From the NCBI GenBank assembly GCA_019096065.1, contig JAGUCH010000007.1, forward strand, positions 5,168,501 to 5,232,500: a DNA stretch of 64,000 nt. Reading direction: 5' to 3'. Both the position numbers and the translations under genes were made by a program. Positions 19,813-32,386 of the stretch are shown here, piece by piece; position 1 is the first letter of the stretch; each line of letters begins with the position of its first letter. Origin of the DNA: Paracyclopina nana (taxonomy: Eukaryota; Arthropoda; Copepoda; Cyclopoida; Cyclopettidae). The notes beneath the pieces were generated by a model, which was given only the letters and a program-made list of their open reading frames with translations, had not been told where the DNA came from and did no database searches.

Positions 19813-22800
19813 TTAAACCCTGTTGGATTGCCTCTGGCAAGTCTGGGGCTCATAGACGAGCTTGGTGTAAGCCACGCTCTGTCCCAGGAGGCTCTGGACG
19901 TTCAAAGACTCTCCAGACAAGGCCTTCTGCTCGAGCTGCTGGGCAAGGATGGAGGGCCTGTCAATGCAGACAAACTGGAGCCTCCTGCGAGCCACCTGGG
20001 AAGGCTTGGGCTCCTGGGTCTCCTCCTGGTTGTTCTTGGAGCACACTCTGATCTTCTGGATGGAAATGCAGGTCTGGCCAGACTGCATGTGCTTCTCAAC
20101 AACGTGCTGGCTCATGAGGGGCCTGGTGATCTTCAAGCCCTTGGCGGCAACCTTCCTGATCAGGGAGTCGACGGGGGTGGGGATGAACTCCTCCTTGACG
20201 CACTCGGACTTCTCCTCCTCGTACCTTTGCTTGTCACTGGCAGGCACACCCTGGCAGCTGTTCTCCTGAATCATGTAGGTGTAGGCAGCAAACCTGGGCT
20301 TGGACATCAAGCAGTTCCTGGGGGTGAGGAGGTCAGCAGTGTTCTCTCCATTGTTGTCTCCGCAAAGGCCACAAGCCCTGGACTTGAGCATCTGGCTGGG
20401 GCTGATCTCAATGCGCTCGCCGTCGAAGAGGACCCAGAGGGACTCCTTGGCGAAGCTGGCGAGGTACACGTTGTCCCTGAAGCGCCTGAGCTCCAACTGC
20501 TCCTCATTGAATTGCCTGACCTCTCCGGACTGGAGCCTGATCTCCTCCTGGCGGCCATTGATGTTCAAGTTGAGCTTGAGGTCGGAGTTGGACTCGGGGG
20601 TCATGATGATCTCGGTGATGCCGGAGAGGATCTTGACCTCCTTCTTCTCATTGTTCAAGTTCTTGGCCAAGACGGCGACGGGCACCTTCTGGGCGCAGTC
20701 CTTGAAGAGCAAGTGCCAGCAGTTGTTCATCTCGTAGGAGTAAGTCTTGTTGTCAAAGGTGGACACGTAGCGGGGCTCGACCCTGCAAGAGGCGGGCAAC
20801 TGGTGCTTGGTGGCCTTCTGCAACACCACGTAGCTCATGGGGTTCCTCATGGACATGGGGAAGACTCCCTTGAGCACCTTGGGGATCCTCACGTTGATGA
20901 TCTTGTACTTGTTGCCAGCAATCTCAGCCTCCAGTTGGGCCTCATCACCAGTGCGGCTGAACTTGGCCTTCAGCCTCAAGTCGGTCTCAGAGCGGTTGGA
21001 CTCCTCCTCGGAGGTCCTCTCCTCCCACATTTGGCCCATGAAGAGGGACTTGATGAGCTCGCCAAGCTTGTTGAAGTAGGGGCACCTCACAATGCTCTCA
21101 GGGAACTGGACCTCAGCCTTGATCTCATCAATGGAAGCGGATTGGTGCCTGGTGTACTCGCACACATCGGACAACCTCTTGCCGGATTGCTCCTCCTCGG
21201 AGCACCTCTTGTACTCAGGGGACTTCTTGACGGACTCCTTCTGCTCCTCGCTCTTGGACATCATGGACTTGAGCTGGATCACCTTCTTGGAGGACTCGGT
21301 CTCAAAGCCATACTCAATCTTGCCATTGAGGATCAATTGGAGGGCCTCCTCCAGAATCTGGTTGGAGTTCCACCTGTTGTTCACCCTGGGGACTTGAGCA
21401 GTGGTCAAGAGCTTGATCTCATAGACGGGGCTCTCGCTGGCCTTGACCTCGACGTTGGACATGATCTTGACCTCAGCGCCATTCTGGTTCCTCTCCTTCT
21501 GGTAGCCGACAGAGACGGCAGCATGAACAGCCCTGGAGCCGTACTGGGACCTGAGGGCAGCATCAGCCCTCAGGGAGACCACGGAGCCGGACTGGATCTG
21601 GTTGGTGGCGAAAGCCTTGTGCATGTTCTGCAAGTGGAGGACGCGCTTGAAGCAAGAGTCAGCCTTGTTCTCGCACTCCTGAGACCTGAGTCCCTGGGTG
21701 GACTCGCAGATCTCCCTGGCCTTGTGGCAGATGGCCTCCAACTGCTTGCAGTTCTGGAACTGGTGCCTCTCGCAGATGGACCTAACGTTCTGGTCGACCT
21801 CCTCGATGGCGGAGAGCTCCACAATACACTTGTTGTTGCGGTAGTTATCGTTCTTGTAGTTCTCCCTGCACACTTCCTTGATCAGGGTCATGTCGTTGAG
21901 CTCCTTGCCCAAAGGCTGGAACTGAACCTCCTCATGGAGAGCTTCCTTGGAGGCCTTCACTGCAAGACAAAAAAGATTCAATTTCAAACTCTCCATAGGA
22001 CTTGAGCTAAATCAATTTTAAGTGGGACTATTTCATTGCTCAAAAAGTAGCGCTTTTAAAGCGGAGTAGAATTTTTGCGGCGCCATCTAGTGGGCTTTTT
22101 CATTCATATCTTATTATACTTACGCAAGCTGAAGGACAAAGAGATCTCCTTGGTCTTGGATTGCTGGGGGTTGAACACAAGCTTGGCACTGCTCATCCTG
22201 ATGGTGGAGGGCAAGTAGAAAGAGCTCATGAGGGAGACAAGGTTGTGCTGCCTGATCTTCTCCACATAGGATTGCAGGTCAACATACCTAGCGTCAGTCT
22301 CAGCAATGAGCTTGGCATCAATCTCAAGAGCGCGACCAATGTCCCTCTTCAGCTCCTTCAAAGGCTCACCAGAGAGGATGACCTTGAGCTCGGTGGACTT
22401 GGACACAGGCCTGATCTTCCTCAGGTCCTTCTTCATGGTGAAGGGAGTGACAAAGACATGGATAGCCTCAATCTCCTTGGTGACCTGGTTGGGCACCTTG
22501 ATGTCCATGGTGACCTGGGTCAACTTCTTCTCCAGAGTGATCTCAAGGGGCAAAGCAAAGTGGGTAGCCAAATCCAGACCGGTGCCAATGAGCTCGTGGG
22601 TGAAGGGTGAGATGACACCCATATGGGCACCCATCTTGATGTTCACTACGGGGACAACCTTGAGCATGACCTTCTTGGGGACCTCGTCCTCCATGACAAC
22701 CTGGGAGCTGCCCCTCAAGGCAAACACCATGGGCAGAGTCCTCTCCAAGTAGATGGGGAAACCGGCATCAGAGGGTCCAACAGTCTCCATCTCAATGGGC

Positions 22801-25800
22801 CTCACAAACCTGGTCATGTTGAAGCTGATCCTCTCGTTGAGGATGTTCTCCTCCTGCCTGAGCTTTTGGGCCAAATCCTCAACCATCTCAGCGATCTTGG
22901 CCTCATCCAAGAAGAACTCATTCTCATTGTCAAACAAGGCAACCTGGGCAAACAGCTCGGGCTTCTTGTTCACCTTCTCGGACCTGTCATGGATGTTCAA
23001 GGCCTGGGTGATCTTCTGGAGCTCCTCAGCAACCTTCTGGCTGGCGGGAGACACCTGCTTGGTGTGGTACATGATCAGATCGATCCACTTGTCCATACCC
23101 TGGTTGTACAAGGTGAAGGAAGGTCCAGCCAGGGTGTAAGAGCTGCCAAAGACCATGTTGATCCAGGAGGTCCTCACGGGGGCCAAGTTGAACTTGGACC
23201 TGACCAAGGAGATCTTCTGGCTGATGACCATATCGAGATACCTGACGAGGTTGTTAGAGTTGAAGTTGTTGCTGTACTGGTATCCAAATTCGAAGGGCTT
23301 GACGAGGCTGATGACAGAGACGACTTTTTGGCCGGTGGGGATCAGCTCGGGGACCTTGGTGTGAATGAGGCTCTTGAAGGTGGAGTGGACGAAGGCAGCG
23401 AACTGCTTGGAGGGTTCGAACCAGGTCCTCACAGCGACCTTCTGCAACTCGGAGGTGGTGGGCATGGTCCAGGGAAGGATGGCCACAGCGGCGATCCTGA
23501 CCTCGGACTCCTCGGCGATGTTGTCAATGATGTTCAACAAGAGGGGCTTGATGTGCACGGGCTCCATCTTGGCCACCCTCTTGATAGAGTAGACAGCCAG
23601 AGACCTCACCATGGGGCTGAACTCCTTCTTGGCCACGATCTGGGACATGAGGACCTGGGCGGCCTTCAATGATCCAGTCTTGCCGATGGCGGTGATGAGG
23701 GTCAACCTGACCTCGGGGCGCTTCTCCTCAGTCTCCAACTCGGTCTGGAGGAACCTGACCCATTCGTTGACAATCTCGGAGTCCTTGTCGCAGAAGTGGC
23801 CAAAGATCCTCACGGGGTACCTGTTGGCCTTGGAGGGGTTGACGCAAGCCCTGTAGATCAGGGAGGACATCTGGACGACAGCATTGGTGTAGAGCCTGGA
23901 TTCGGGGTGGGTCTTGAGTTGGGACTGCATGAGGCCAGTCAACTCCTTGAGCAACTCCTTGGTGGGAGTCCTCACGTTCAAGAGGGTCTGCTGGATCATC
24001 CTCATCCTCAGGGACTTGGGGAGCTGGTTGTTGCCAATCCTCTCCTTCATGAGCATGACAGCGGGGTTGGTGCCAACCTTGGACATGACATCGTAGAACA
24101 AAGCCTGGATGACGTGCCTCTGGTTCCTCTCCTGTTGCTCCTGCTCCTGTTGCTGCTGCTCCTCATCCTGCTGTTGACGTTGACGGCCGTTGAACCTGCC
24201 GGACTGCTCACGCTCCAACTCCTGCTGGCGTTGGCGGTTGCTGTACCTGCTGCCGGATTGCTGCTCCTCCTCGAGCCTCTGGGACTCGGCCTCCACCTTG
24301 GACTCGACATACTTGAGGTCATCGTAGCTCAAGGGCCTCAGGGCCTTGACAAGGACGTTGAGGTGTCCAGCAACGTCTCCCTTGGAAGTGCAAGAGTCGG
24401 GGGACTCGTAGATCTCCCTGGAGATCTTCTTCATCTGCTCAACGACTTCCCTGGCGATCTCCTCCTTGTTCATGGGGACGGACACGAGCATCCAGGGGGC
24501 TCCCCTGAGGCTGGGCTTGGGCAGGACAGGCCTGACACCAGACTCCTGCTCAATCCTGTTCTTCTCCTGCTCGGACATCTTCTCCTGCTCGTGGTTGCCA
24601 TGGTTGTTCTGGTTGGAGCCGTAGGTCTTCTCGGGGAACTCGAAGATCAAGTCCTTGATCTCGCGCTCATCCTTGGGGGGCTGGATGGGGCTGGAGATGG
24701 CCTCCTCCTTGATCAGCTCAATGATGACCTTGGCCTTGTTCAGGAACTTCTCCTCAGTCTTCCAGGCCAAGTGAGCCATGATGGTGTTCTCGGTCTCGGA
24801 CTTCCTGATGACGAATTCACGGATGTCATCACCGCAAACGATGTAGTTGGTGGTGGACATGTGGGAGGTCAAGTCCTTGCAGCCAGACTTGGTGACGTCG
24901 CACTTGGGCTCGACACCGGTCCACTTTTGGTAGACGGGCCTCTCCACGCAGTTGTCAAAGTTCCTGGTCTTGCTCACCTGCCAGTACTTCTTGCCACGGC
25001 AGACCTCACGGCCTTGGCTGAGGCCACCCTGGAGGTGTTGCTCCTGGTTCCTCCTGGACTCCTCTTGCTGCATCTGCTCCTCAATCTCCTCGGCCTCGTA
25101 TTGGGGCAACTCGTGGATGTTGTAGGAGGTCTGGCAGTCGCCATGCAGAGACTGCTCACGAACAGTGAAGTAGGACTGGTCCAAGGGGGATTGGTCCAAA
25201 GCCTGCTCATCAGGCATCTCCAAGCGGTTGGACTCGATGGCGTTCCTCCTGGAGGCGGACAAGTCCATGTTCAAGTTGGCCAAGACAGCCTTCTTGATGT
25301 TGGTCACGGTGTTGGGCTCATTGGACTCGACGAAAAGGGACTCAACCACGCCGCGCCTCAAGTGGGCCTAGAGACATCAAATGTGGTTAATTTATCTCTT
25401 TGAGCGGTGGTTTTCATTCAAATAATTTGTAGAGGGCGCTGTTGCAAAAATCCTGCGACCCGGCCCGTTCAGGCGAGTCAGCAGCAAGAAAGTCGGGCCG
25501 GGTCAAGCTAAAATTGCCTCTTACTTTGCGCCGTCTACATTTTTACTTATGCTTTGAGGGTATCAGCCATTGAGAAGTTTTATTACCTTGAAGGGCTTCT
25601 CCAAGTGAGCCTTGAGGGGCTCAGGGATGGGTTGCTCACGCTCGTCGTTCCTTTGGTCCTGGATACCGTTGAAGGTCCAGAACTTGGGGTTCTCCAACTT
25701 GATGATGAGGCTGTAGTCCTGCTTGGCCTGGACGCGGATCAGAGAGGTCAGTTTGACTCCAGCCTTCTGGTTGGACCTGATCTCAGGGATGCTGGAATCC

Positions 25801-25973
25801 ACCTTGGACTCAAAGCGGAACACAAACTCTCTCTCGGGCTTCCATCCATAAAAATGGGTGGAGTTGCTTAGAGCAGCTCCCACTGAGATAGATAATATGA
25901 AGATAGTATTGCAATTATTACAAATGTTAAGCTGTATATTACCAAAGAGAAGGATTGCCAGATAACACTTCAT
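19813..25973 (-). CDS. Vg: Vitellogenin
   Basis: Four coding exons (25973-25943, 25882-25587, 25367-22124, 21959-19813) give 1905 residues. Vitellogenin is the secreted egg-yolk lipoprotein precursor. The first exon ends inside a signal peptide (MKCYLAILLF / VGAALS). Then come the lipid-transfer N-terminal domain (from about residue 25), a Gln/Glu/Arg-rich linker around the R-Q-R-Q-Q-Q-D-E-E-Q-Q-Q-Q tract, the open beta-sheet domain, and near residue 1730 the von Willebrand D hallmark C-G-L-C-G-D-N-N-G-E. There is no long polyserine tract of the kind seen in many insect vitellogenins. Codon use is strongly biased to C/G-ending codons, unlike its neighbours, as expected for massive expression. 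It is driven by a TATA box at 26051-26060. Confidence 0.95.
22079..22093 (-). promoter_or_regulatory. CTCF-consensus-like site in the third vitellogenin intron
   Basis: The minus strand reads CCACTAGATGGCGCC, a full match to the animal CTCF core CCASYAGRKGGCRS. It lies in the 164-bp intron 21960-22123. Binding is inferred from sequence only. Confidence 0.4.
25457..25504. repeat. GC-rich hairpin in the second vitellogenin intron
   Basis: GACCCGGCCCG (25457-25467) and CGGGCCGGGTC (25494-25504) form an 11-bp perfect stem with a 26-nt loop. Nearby, at 25423-25442, is ATAATTTGTAGAGGGCGCTG, which recurs inverted at ~27672-27692. Confidence 0.7.
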
Positions 25974-26050
25974 GTTGAAAGCAGAAACTTGAGTGAGTTT
26001 CTGATTTGACTAGTCGGGATTGACTGGTGAAGATCCACTTGACCAGCTCA

Positions 26051-26060
26051 CCCTTTTATA
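26051..26060 (-). promoter_or_regulatory. Vitellogenin TATA box
   Basis: TATAAAAGGG on the minus strand, 78 bp upstream of the vitellogenin ATG, a standard position for a short 5' UTR. Confidence 0.8.
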
Positions 26061-27376
26061 CCCATTTTCACATGAATGAGCTGCAAAACTGGGCAAAAAT
26101 TTCCCAATCAGACACAAAAATTGCATGCAGTACCTCTCGAGCAACTTTAACTTCCTTTGTTTTCCATTTTTATGATTTACTATTTTTTCCAGCTTTTTTT
26201 CACCCAAATTGTCATGCACCCTAATGTTTCTTTTCAAGGTAAAATTATTCAGAGTTAAAAGTATTTAATCATTATTTGTGATTTTTCGAACCGCAATCAA
26301 ATTAAAGCCCGACTAAAATTGCCACAACTTTGTATTGCATTTCATATGAATTTCAGGCTTGTTTTTCGGAAATCATCTTAGATATGGCAAAAGTGACCCA
26401 AAGTTCATTTTTGTTGCCAATTGAATGAAGATGTTGCCAAATCAGCAATGCACTCGTCGTTGCAGTCTGGACAAAAGCTTGCAGTAGCTTCAGCAGCCTG
26501 TTTTGTCTCCAAATGCAATCAGGAAAGCAAGTAGAGCTTACTTATTATGCATGCACTTGTAGCAATGCTTTTACCAACCAACACAACTTGCGAGAAGAGC
26601 CACTCATCCTTTCACAAGATTATCTATCTCATGTTCTGTATGCACTTGTGTTGCCCTTAAAGAGTGCTATAAGAACCACATTACTATAAACTGTATACTT
26701 TTCCCTACTACAAGGTTTACTTATCTTTGACAGCAATTTGTTTCCCTCTTAACTGGTATACTTTAGTTCAGTGCATCTGGGTAACACTTATGTGGTGTTC
26801 ATCTACTCATAAATGAAAAAAAGGTAATATTTCATGATAAATAGCCCTTACTGAAGCAAAATGGAAAGCACTGTTTTTTGTTTGAATTTGAATTGTTTAA
26901 AATGCTTTTCAAAATATTTGTTGAATTTCATAATTCTTTACATTTTACCATATTGCTATTTCGCACCATATATTATCCTAAATATTTGTGCTAGCGAATT
27001 CTTTCCAAGTGTATATCGGTAAATCTCATTTGAGCGCATTATTTAGCTTTGTCTAAAATCAAGGAGATCAAGGTCAGTCACATGGTCAATTGTGGTTGTG
27101 CATCATTCTCAATAAATAAACTGGTTTTTTTCAAAGTAACTGTCTGCTCCTTCATCTTCTTCCTTGTTGCCTTCCAATTAAAAAGGCTCTTTTTTCTATG
27201 CTGCAGGAAAAAAGGTGACTCTAAAACCTGATGGGTAGAGCAACTACAGTTAAATGGAGCAGTTGAACTTTTTTTGCATCAGTCTACAGTATCGGTACAG
27301 TGTCAAATGTGCGGGTCCCCGATGTTCTTGGAAGCTGGCCCACCCCACTTTGGCAGACCTGCGTTAATTGTTAAAG
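26061..27376. other. Upstream region shared by vitellogenin and the N/Q-rich secreted gene
   Basis: The two genes diverge from here, so this is probably their regulatory DNA. No gene is supported; the short frame at 27049-27231 lacks any domain. Confidence 0.45.
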
Positions 27377-27383
27377 TATAAAG
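27377..27383 (+). promoter_or_regulatory. TATA box of the N/Q-rich secreted gene
   Basis: TATAAAG, 49 bp upstream of the ATG at 27426. Confidence 0.6.
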
Positions 27384-27425
27384 GTATATGTTCGATTGAG
27401 GTCTTCAGTTCTGCTTCAGTTCAGG

Positions 27426-28871
27426 ATGAATAAGCTTATTCTATTTATTGGTGCTTCAGTTTTGGTGTCTGTGGCTTTGTCTCGTAAGTTGGACAAAAAA
27501 TTATTACAACATTGATTAAGGAAAAATATTTTTTATCAACTCGAAATAAAAGTATATTTTTGAGTAGAATGGGATATTAATGCAATTTGAAGCAAAATTA
27601 AAAGGTAGATGGCGTTTTAAGAGCAAGTGCAAAAAGTGACCTGGCACGACTCCTTTTTTTATTTTGAACAAGCAGCGCCCTCTACAAATTTATTATTCGT
27701 TAAAAGAATAACATAAAAAGAACAGCAAAACAATCCTGCCAGTCGACCCAGTAAAGCATTAATTGGTTGCCTTTGGGCACTATTGATGAGTGTTCTCACT
27801 GACCTGTCACTCTTGACAGCAAATTACTTGCTTTGCTCTCAAGGAAATTACTTTTTCTTCATACTGCGTACGCTAGCAGGCTTCTGTGTTTCCTTTTCGT
27901 TTGTAAGCATGAGAAATGGTGATGATTTTCTCCTTTCACAATTGTGTGCATGAGCAGCGAGTGCTATCTAAAAATGGGCTGGAAAATCTCATTGAAATTC
28001 AGGAGGAGGACTCCTATGAATAAGTTGGCTTTTTTATGCATAAAAATGCATTTTAGCAGACAAGCTGAATTTCACAGCTTTTAGCAAGACAAATGAGTTT
28101 TTGATTGGCCATGAGCAAATTGTTGCTATTTTAAACAGTCCACATGACAAAAAATTATTTGCTTTTTCAGAGGAGGCTCCCAAAGATGCCACTGTGACTG
28201 ATGCCAGCAATGTCAACACCAGGCTGTTCACCAATGATGCCAACACCAACAACAACATAGCCAGTGGACTCCTCGGAGTTGGCCTTGGCGTGGGTGGTGT
28301 TCTCCTCACTCAAGCCTTTTTGGACTCTCAAAAGCCCAAATGTGGACCATACAGGAGCAAAAGGGATGATGGAGTTCAGGGCAGATTTTTCAACCTTGGA
28401 GGCTTGGGAGGCGGCAATAACAATTACAATAACAGGCCTTGTCCTCCTCCGGGATATCCTGGTGGATATGTTCCCCCCTACAATCAAGGATATGCCCCTG
28501 CCTACCCCCAACAAGGACCCTACAATCAAGGATATGCTCCCAACTACAACCAAGGATACAACCAATATCCTCAAAGTCAGCATGGAGGCTATAGGCGTCC
28601 TCATAACAATGGCAATTATGCACCAAGCAACAATTACAACAACAATTATGCACCTGCCAACAATTACAACAACCAAGGATACAACAGGCCCCAGCCTTTC
28701 TATCCCCAACAGCAGGGACCTTCGTACCCAAATAGTGGATATGCACCAGGATACCAGGGCAGAAGTCTGCTTGGAGAGGTTGAAGAGGCCAAAGCTGAAG
28801 ATCTTGCCGCTGCCACTCCACTGACAGCTGATGCTCCAAGCTCTGATGCAGTTCGATTTGAAGCTAGATAA
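27426..28871 (+). CDS. Secreted Asn/Gln/Tyr/Pro-rich protein
   Basis: Two exons (27426-27483 and 28171-28871). The first encodes a signal peptide (NKLILFIGASVLVSVALS) cut just before Gln. The mature start is acidic, followed by a conserved-looking Gly stretch (G-L-L-G-V-G-L-G-V-G-G-V-L-L) and a single basic site C-G-P-Y-R-S-K-R-D-D. The centre is low complexity: N-Q-G-Y-A-P, N-Y-N-N-N-Y-A-P, Y-P-Q-Q-Q-G-P and similar, then an acidic/Ala-rich end. This composition resembles secreted structural or prion-like matrix proteins, but no domain is recognised. AATAAA follows the stop within 25 nt. Strong TATA and short UTR suggest high, regulated expression. Confidence 0.82.
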
Positions 28872-29229
28872 TCATATTTATTATCATGAAATAAAAAACA
28901 ATAGGAGGACAAGAAATCAGCACTAGTTCTGCTTAATTGTGACAAAACATTCTAATCACAGATCTACTTTTGTTTTAAAACTGGGCGGGAGGAGAGGAAA
29001 AAATCAACTTATTTTGGCATCACGTGTTTTTTCAATAAGAATCGATTGATGTTGTCATGTTGAGCTCCAACGTTTAAACTGCGTTGTAAGTGTCACTGCT
29101 TGGGCATGATTGACAAATTGTAGTGTGAATAACTCGCGGCTGCATTCATTTAAAAACAGAAATAGTAAGTAGCTTAGTGGACTCTTTTAACGTGCATCCA
29201 GAGATTCATTTTAGCTCAAAAAAACCTGT
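28872..29229. other. Convergent 3' region
   Basis: Holds the polyadenylation signal of the N/Q-rich gene near 28889 and the 3' end of nucleobindin. Nothing else is seen. Confidence 0.5.
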
Positions 29230-31917
29230 TTAAGGTTGTGGTTGTTGTTGTTCATGTTGATCTTTCTGCTGTTCATGATGCTCTTGTTGTTGTTGTTGCT
29301 GATGTGGATGTGGAGCTTGGAGTTCATCACCTAAATGTGCCTGTTGTCCTGGTTGTTGTTGTTGTTGAGGAGGAGGTTGAAATTGAGGCTGCTGTTGTGG
29401 AGGCTGTTGTCCGTACTTGGGCTGCTGAGGTTGAAGAGGCCTTTGAGGCTCCTGCTGGAATTGCTGCTGCTGCCCAAATTGAGGCTGTTGTTGATACTGT
29501 TGTTGTTGCCCAAATTGAGGCTGCTGTTGTTGGAATTGTTGTTGCTGCCCAAATTGAGGTTGCTGTTGTTGGAATTGTTGTTGTTGCCCAAATTGAGGCT
29601 GCTGGTTCAACCGAGGTTGCTCAGGTCTGTAGGCAGGCTGCCCTGGAATGGAGCCACCTCCCATTCCAGCATTGGGAGGAAGTTGATACTGCTGGCCACC
29701 CGGAGGCACATTTCCATAATAGGGATACCCTGGAGGAACTACACCCCTATTTAAAAGCCCCTGGATTTCTCTCTCCCTTTGAGCCTGGAATGCCCTGAAC
29801 TCGTCATCAGAAAATACATCCTGATCCTCCATGTCCATCGTCTCCCATCCTGGATCGTGCTCAAACTCATCCTTTTTAGTCTCGGCCATAAACTCGTCAT
29901 AGGATATCAGCCTATCTCGATTGGTATCGGATTCCTTGAATACGTGCTCACGCATCCTTTCCATTTCTTCTTCGCGTTCACGCATGTCATCCTCGGGCAT
30001 GTTGGGATCATAAACCTATGAAAACAGTGAAGAAAAATCATCAAATGAGGCCTTTTTGAAGGTCACAAAGCTTGTCATTGAATTGAGTAGTTTAGAGCTC
30101 GTTTCTACGCGTCAAAGTGCACATTTCCGGATTTGAGTTACTCCATTTTTTTTTCAACGACTTATTTGTCTTTTAGCACTTGTCCACTGTAAGATAAGGT
30201 ATTATTATCTTGTAAATAGCTTACTATCTATAAAGTTGAAAATAGCCCCATGTAAAATTACTTTAAAGTCTTTTCAAGAACTCGGTGAATTCATCAAATT
30301 CGTTTGCACTTTGATGAGTGAGTTTTCAGAAGTGATTTTATGATAGATATTTTTTAACAGGTTAGAGCTGTGTAGGATTATTACAGGCACATGGCGCAAA
30401 ATGTGACCGGAAGTGAAAAAACAGCGAGATAATCACCTTATCCAGTTCTTTCCGGAACAACACTCGAACTTCATCTTCATCCCAAAAGTTGTCCCCGTTG
30501 AGATCGTGCATGGCGAAAAATGTTTTGGGATTCCAATCTTCTGCCCTCATGTGGTCCTGATTCTCCCACACTTCTTCAAGCTGATCCTTCGTCATAGGAT
30601 GGTGAACTTTGCCATGCTCGCGATGACGAACTTTTTGGCCTCGAATTCGCTCTTGCTCCTCAACTCGCTTGGCTTCATCCTCGATGTGCTTGAGTCTTTC
30701 CTCCTCCTCGAATTTCTTTTCCATCTCATAACTGAACAGAAAAATTCAATCAGACAAATGGGACCATAGGTACCAAGAACTGAATGTGGGCAGATTTCGT
30801 TAGACAATTATTAAAATTGTAGCAACCAAAATTCATTTTCTCTGATGAATTCGTGAGAAAATGGTGCGATAGATCATATAACTATTTATACATCTAAATG
30901 AGACAAAGAACTGTTTCAAATTTGCTTTACCGTTTAAAATCCTCTCGTCTTTTGCGATCAGCCTCCTCCAGATCTTTCGTTGTGGATTTGATGAGTTTTT
31001 TCAGATCTTCAACTTCAAAGGTGGGATGACGAACTTCCAAATGGTGAGGGATCTTGAGATGTTTTTTGTCAATTCCTTGGCCCAACTCGTTTTGCCGAAC
31101 AGCCAAGTGACGCAGCCTTTCCAGCTCTTTACGTTTGATCTCATCAAGCTTTGTACGAACTCCATGCTGGACGAATTCTAGCTCGTGAGCAATGGTTCCA
31201 TCACGAATGGCATCTACATCTGCATTTTCAAGCTTTTTCCTTTAGAAAAATAAAGTGAACATTGGAAACTTATATAGAATCGAATCTTCTATCATTTCAT
31301 AAAAGCAAGAATTGCAGAAGAAGGATTAATTTTTTTACACTGAAAACACAATCAGTATACAGTTTGATAGCTTCTTTCGCAGTGACATGATAAATTATTT
31401 TGACATTTCAATCCTCAAACAAAATGCAAAATATGATTAGTATAACACAACTGCAAAACAATTTAAGAACGTCAACATAAAAAGGCCTCAATGTTTGATG
31501 ACTCAAGAAATATGAACGACAATTAGCTGATGTTGCAAAATATCAAATGAAGGTTTTCAATCACGGTAATGTCGCTGTATTTTAAGGAAGGAAAACAATG
31601 GAAGCAAAATCCGGGAAAACGTAGCGAGTCACAGCAAAGCTGCCTTGACGCGATGCCATTTGACGGAAAGGTCTATTTTCAATTGGAAACGTCAACAAAA
31701 CCACGAGGTCTCACCTGAAATCTTGATCACTCTCAAGGACTTGAACAACTTCTTGCAAATATCGATTATATTCGATGCCAAGCTCCCAGTCGGCATTCGC
31801 AGTGTCATTTTGCAGCGGTTTCGCACCATGGCCATTTTCTGGCCTTTGTGAATCTTTTGTGGGCGGCCTTGATTGGCCAAGACCAATAAAGACCAGAAAA
31901 AGCAGAAGAATCTTCAT
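29230..31917 (-). CDS. NUCB: Nucleobindin (calnuc/nesfatin family)
   Basis: Four exons (31917-31715, 31239-30931, 30731-30437, 30015-29230), 530 residues. Nucleobindins are Ca2+-binding proteins of the Golgi lumen, also secreted and able to bind G-alpha-i and DNA. Seen here: signal peptide (MKILLLFLVFIGLGQS), the N-terminal W-E-L-G-I-E-Y-N-R-Y-L-Q-E-V-V block, a basic region, long charged coiled coil (L-E-E-A-D-R-K-R-R-E-D-F-K-R), and two EF hands (D-L-N-G-D-N-F-W-D-E-D-E and D-T-N-R-D-R-L-I-S-Y-D-E). The C-terminal ~150 residues are a Gln-rich tail with repeated P-Q-F-G-Q-Q-Q-Q-F-Q-Q-Q-Q units, longer than in vertebrates. Confidence 0.95.
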
Positions 31918-32386
31918 TTTTCAACCTTCTTCTTCTTCTGGCAACTTCTTCTGTTGCTGCTTGACGTGTATTTTTCTCTCTATGGATCGAAATGAGACCG
32001 AGCCAAGTTTAAATGCCACGGTTTTTTTAGCTCTTTGTCTTCCAGAGAATCATACTTTAATTGAAAACTATACCATGTTATGCAAAAAAAGCTGTAGGTG
32101 GAGGCTTTGTCTCTAGATTTTTATTTTTGTTTTCTTCAACAATTTGGCTGTGGGCGAATTTGCAAAGGATTAGCTAAAATTGTGGCAGAGTGATTCAACC
32201 AAACGAAAAACTTGCTTTTTTGAATCATCATTCTAATGAATGTTCCTTTATGATGGGGGGATTCTAATGAAAACACTCTTCAAAATAGAAATAGCGTTGC
32301 CTTAAAAAGTGCTGACGCGTCTCGACAAGTTCAAAAATGTAAACAAACCTCAAAAATCAAAACATGATAGTGTGAGAAAATAAAAG
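31918..32386. other. Divergent promoter region of nucleobindin and DPH4
   Basis: The two genes point away from each other across 469 bp. No TATA box or other gene is evident. Confidence 0.45.

Noticed and set aside
19744-22005. 753-codon plus-strand open frame
   Set aside because: It lies exactly opposite the last vitellogenin exon. Its composition (Leu, Gly, Asp, Val) is the complement of vitellogenin codons, and no domain is visible.
23796-25403. 535-codon plus-strand open frame
   Set aside because: Antisense shadow of the vitellogenin N-terminal region; it follows the codon bias of the real gene.
29238-29798. 186-codon plus-strand Val/Glu-rich frame
   Set aside because: Complement of the nucleobindin glutamine repeats (CAA/CAG read in reverse).
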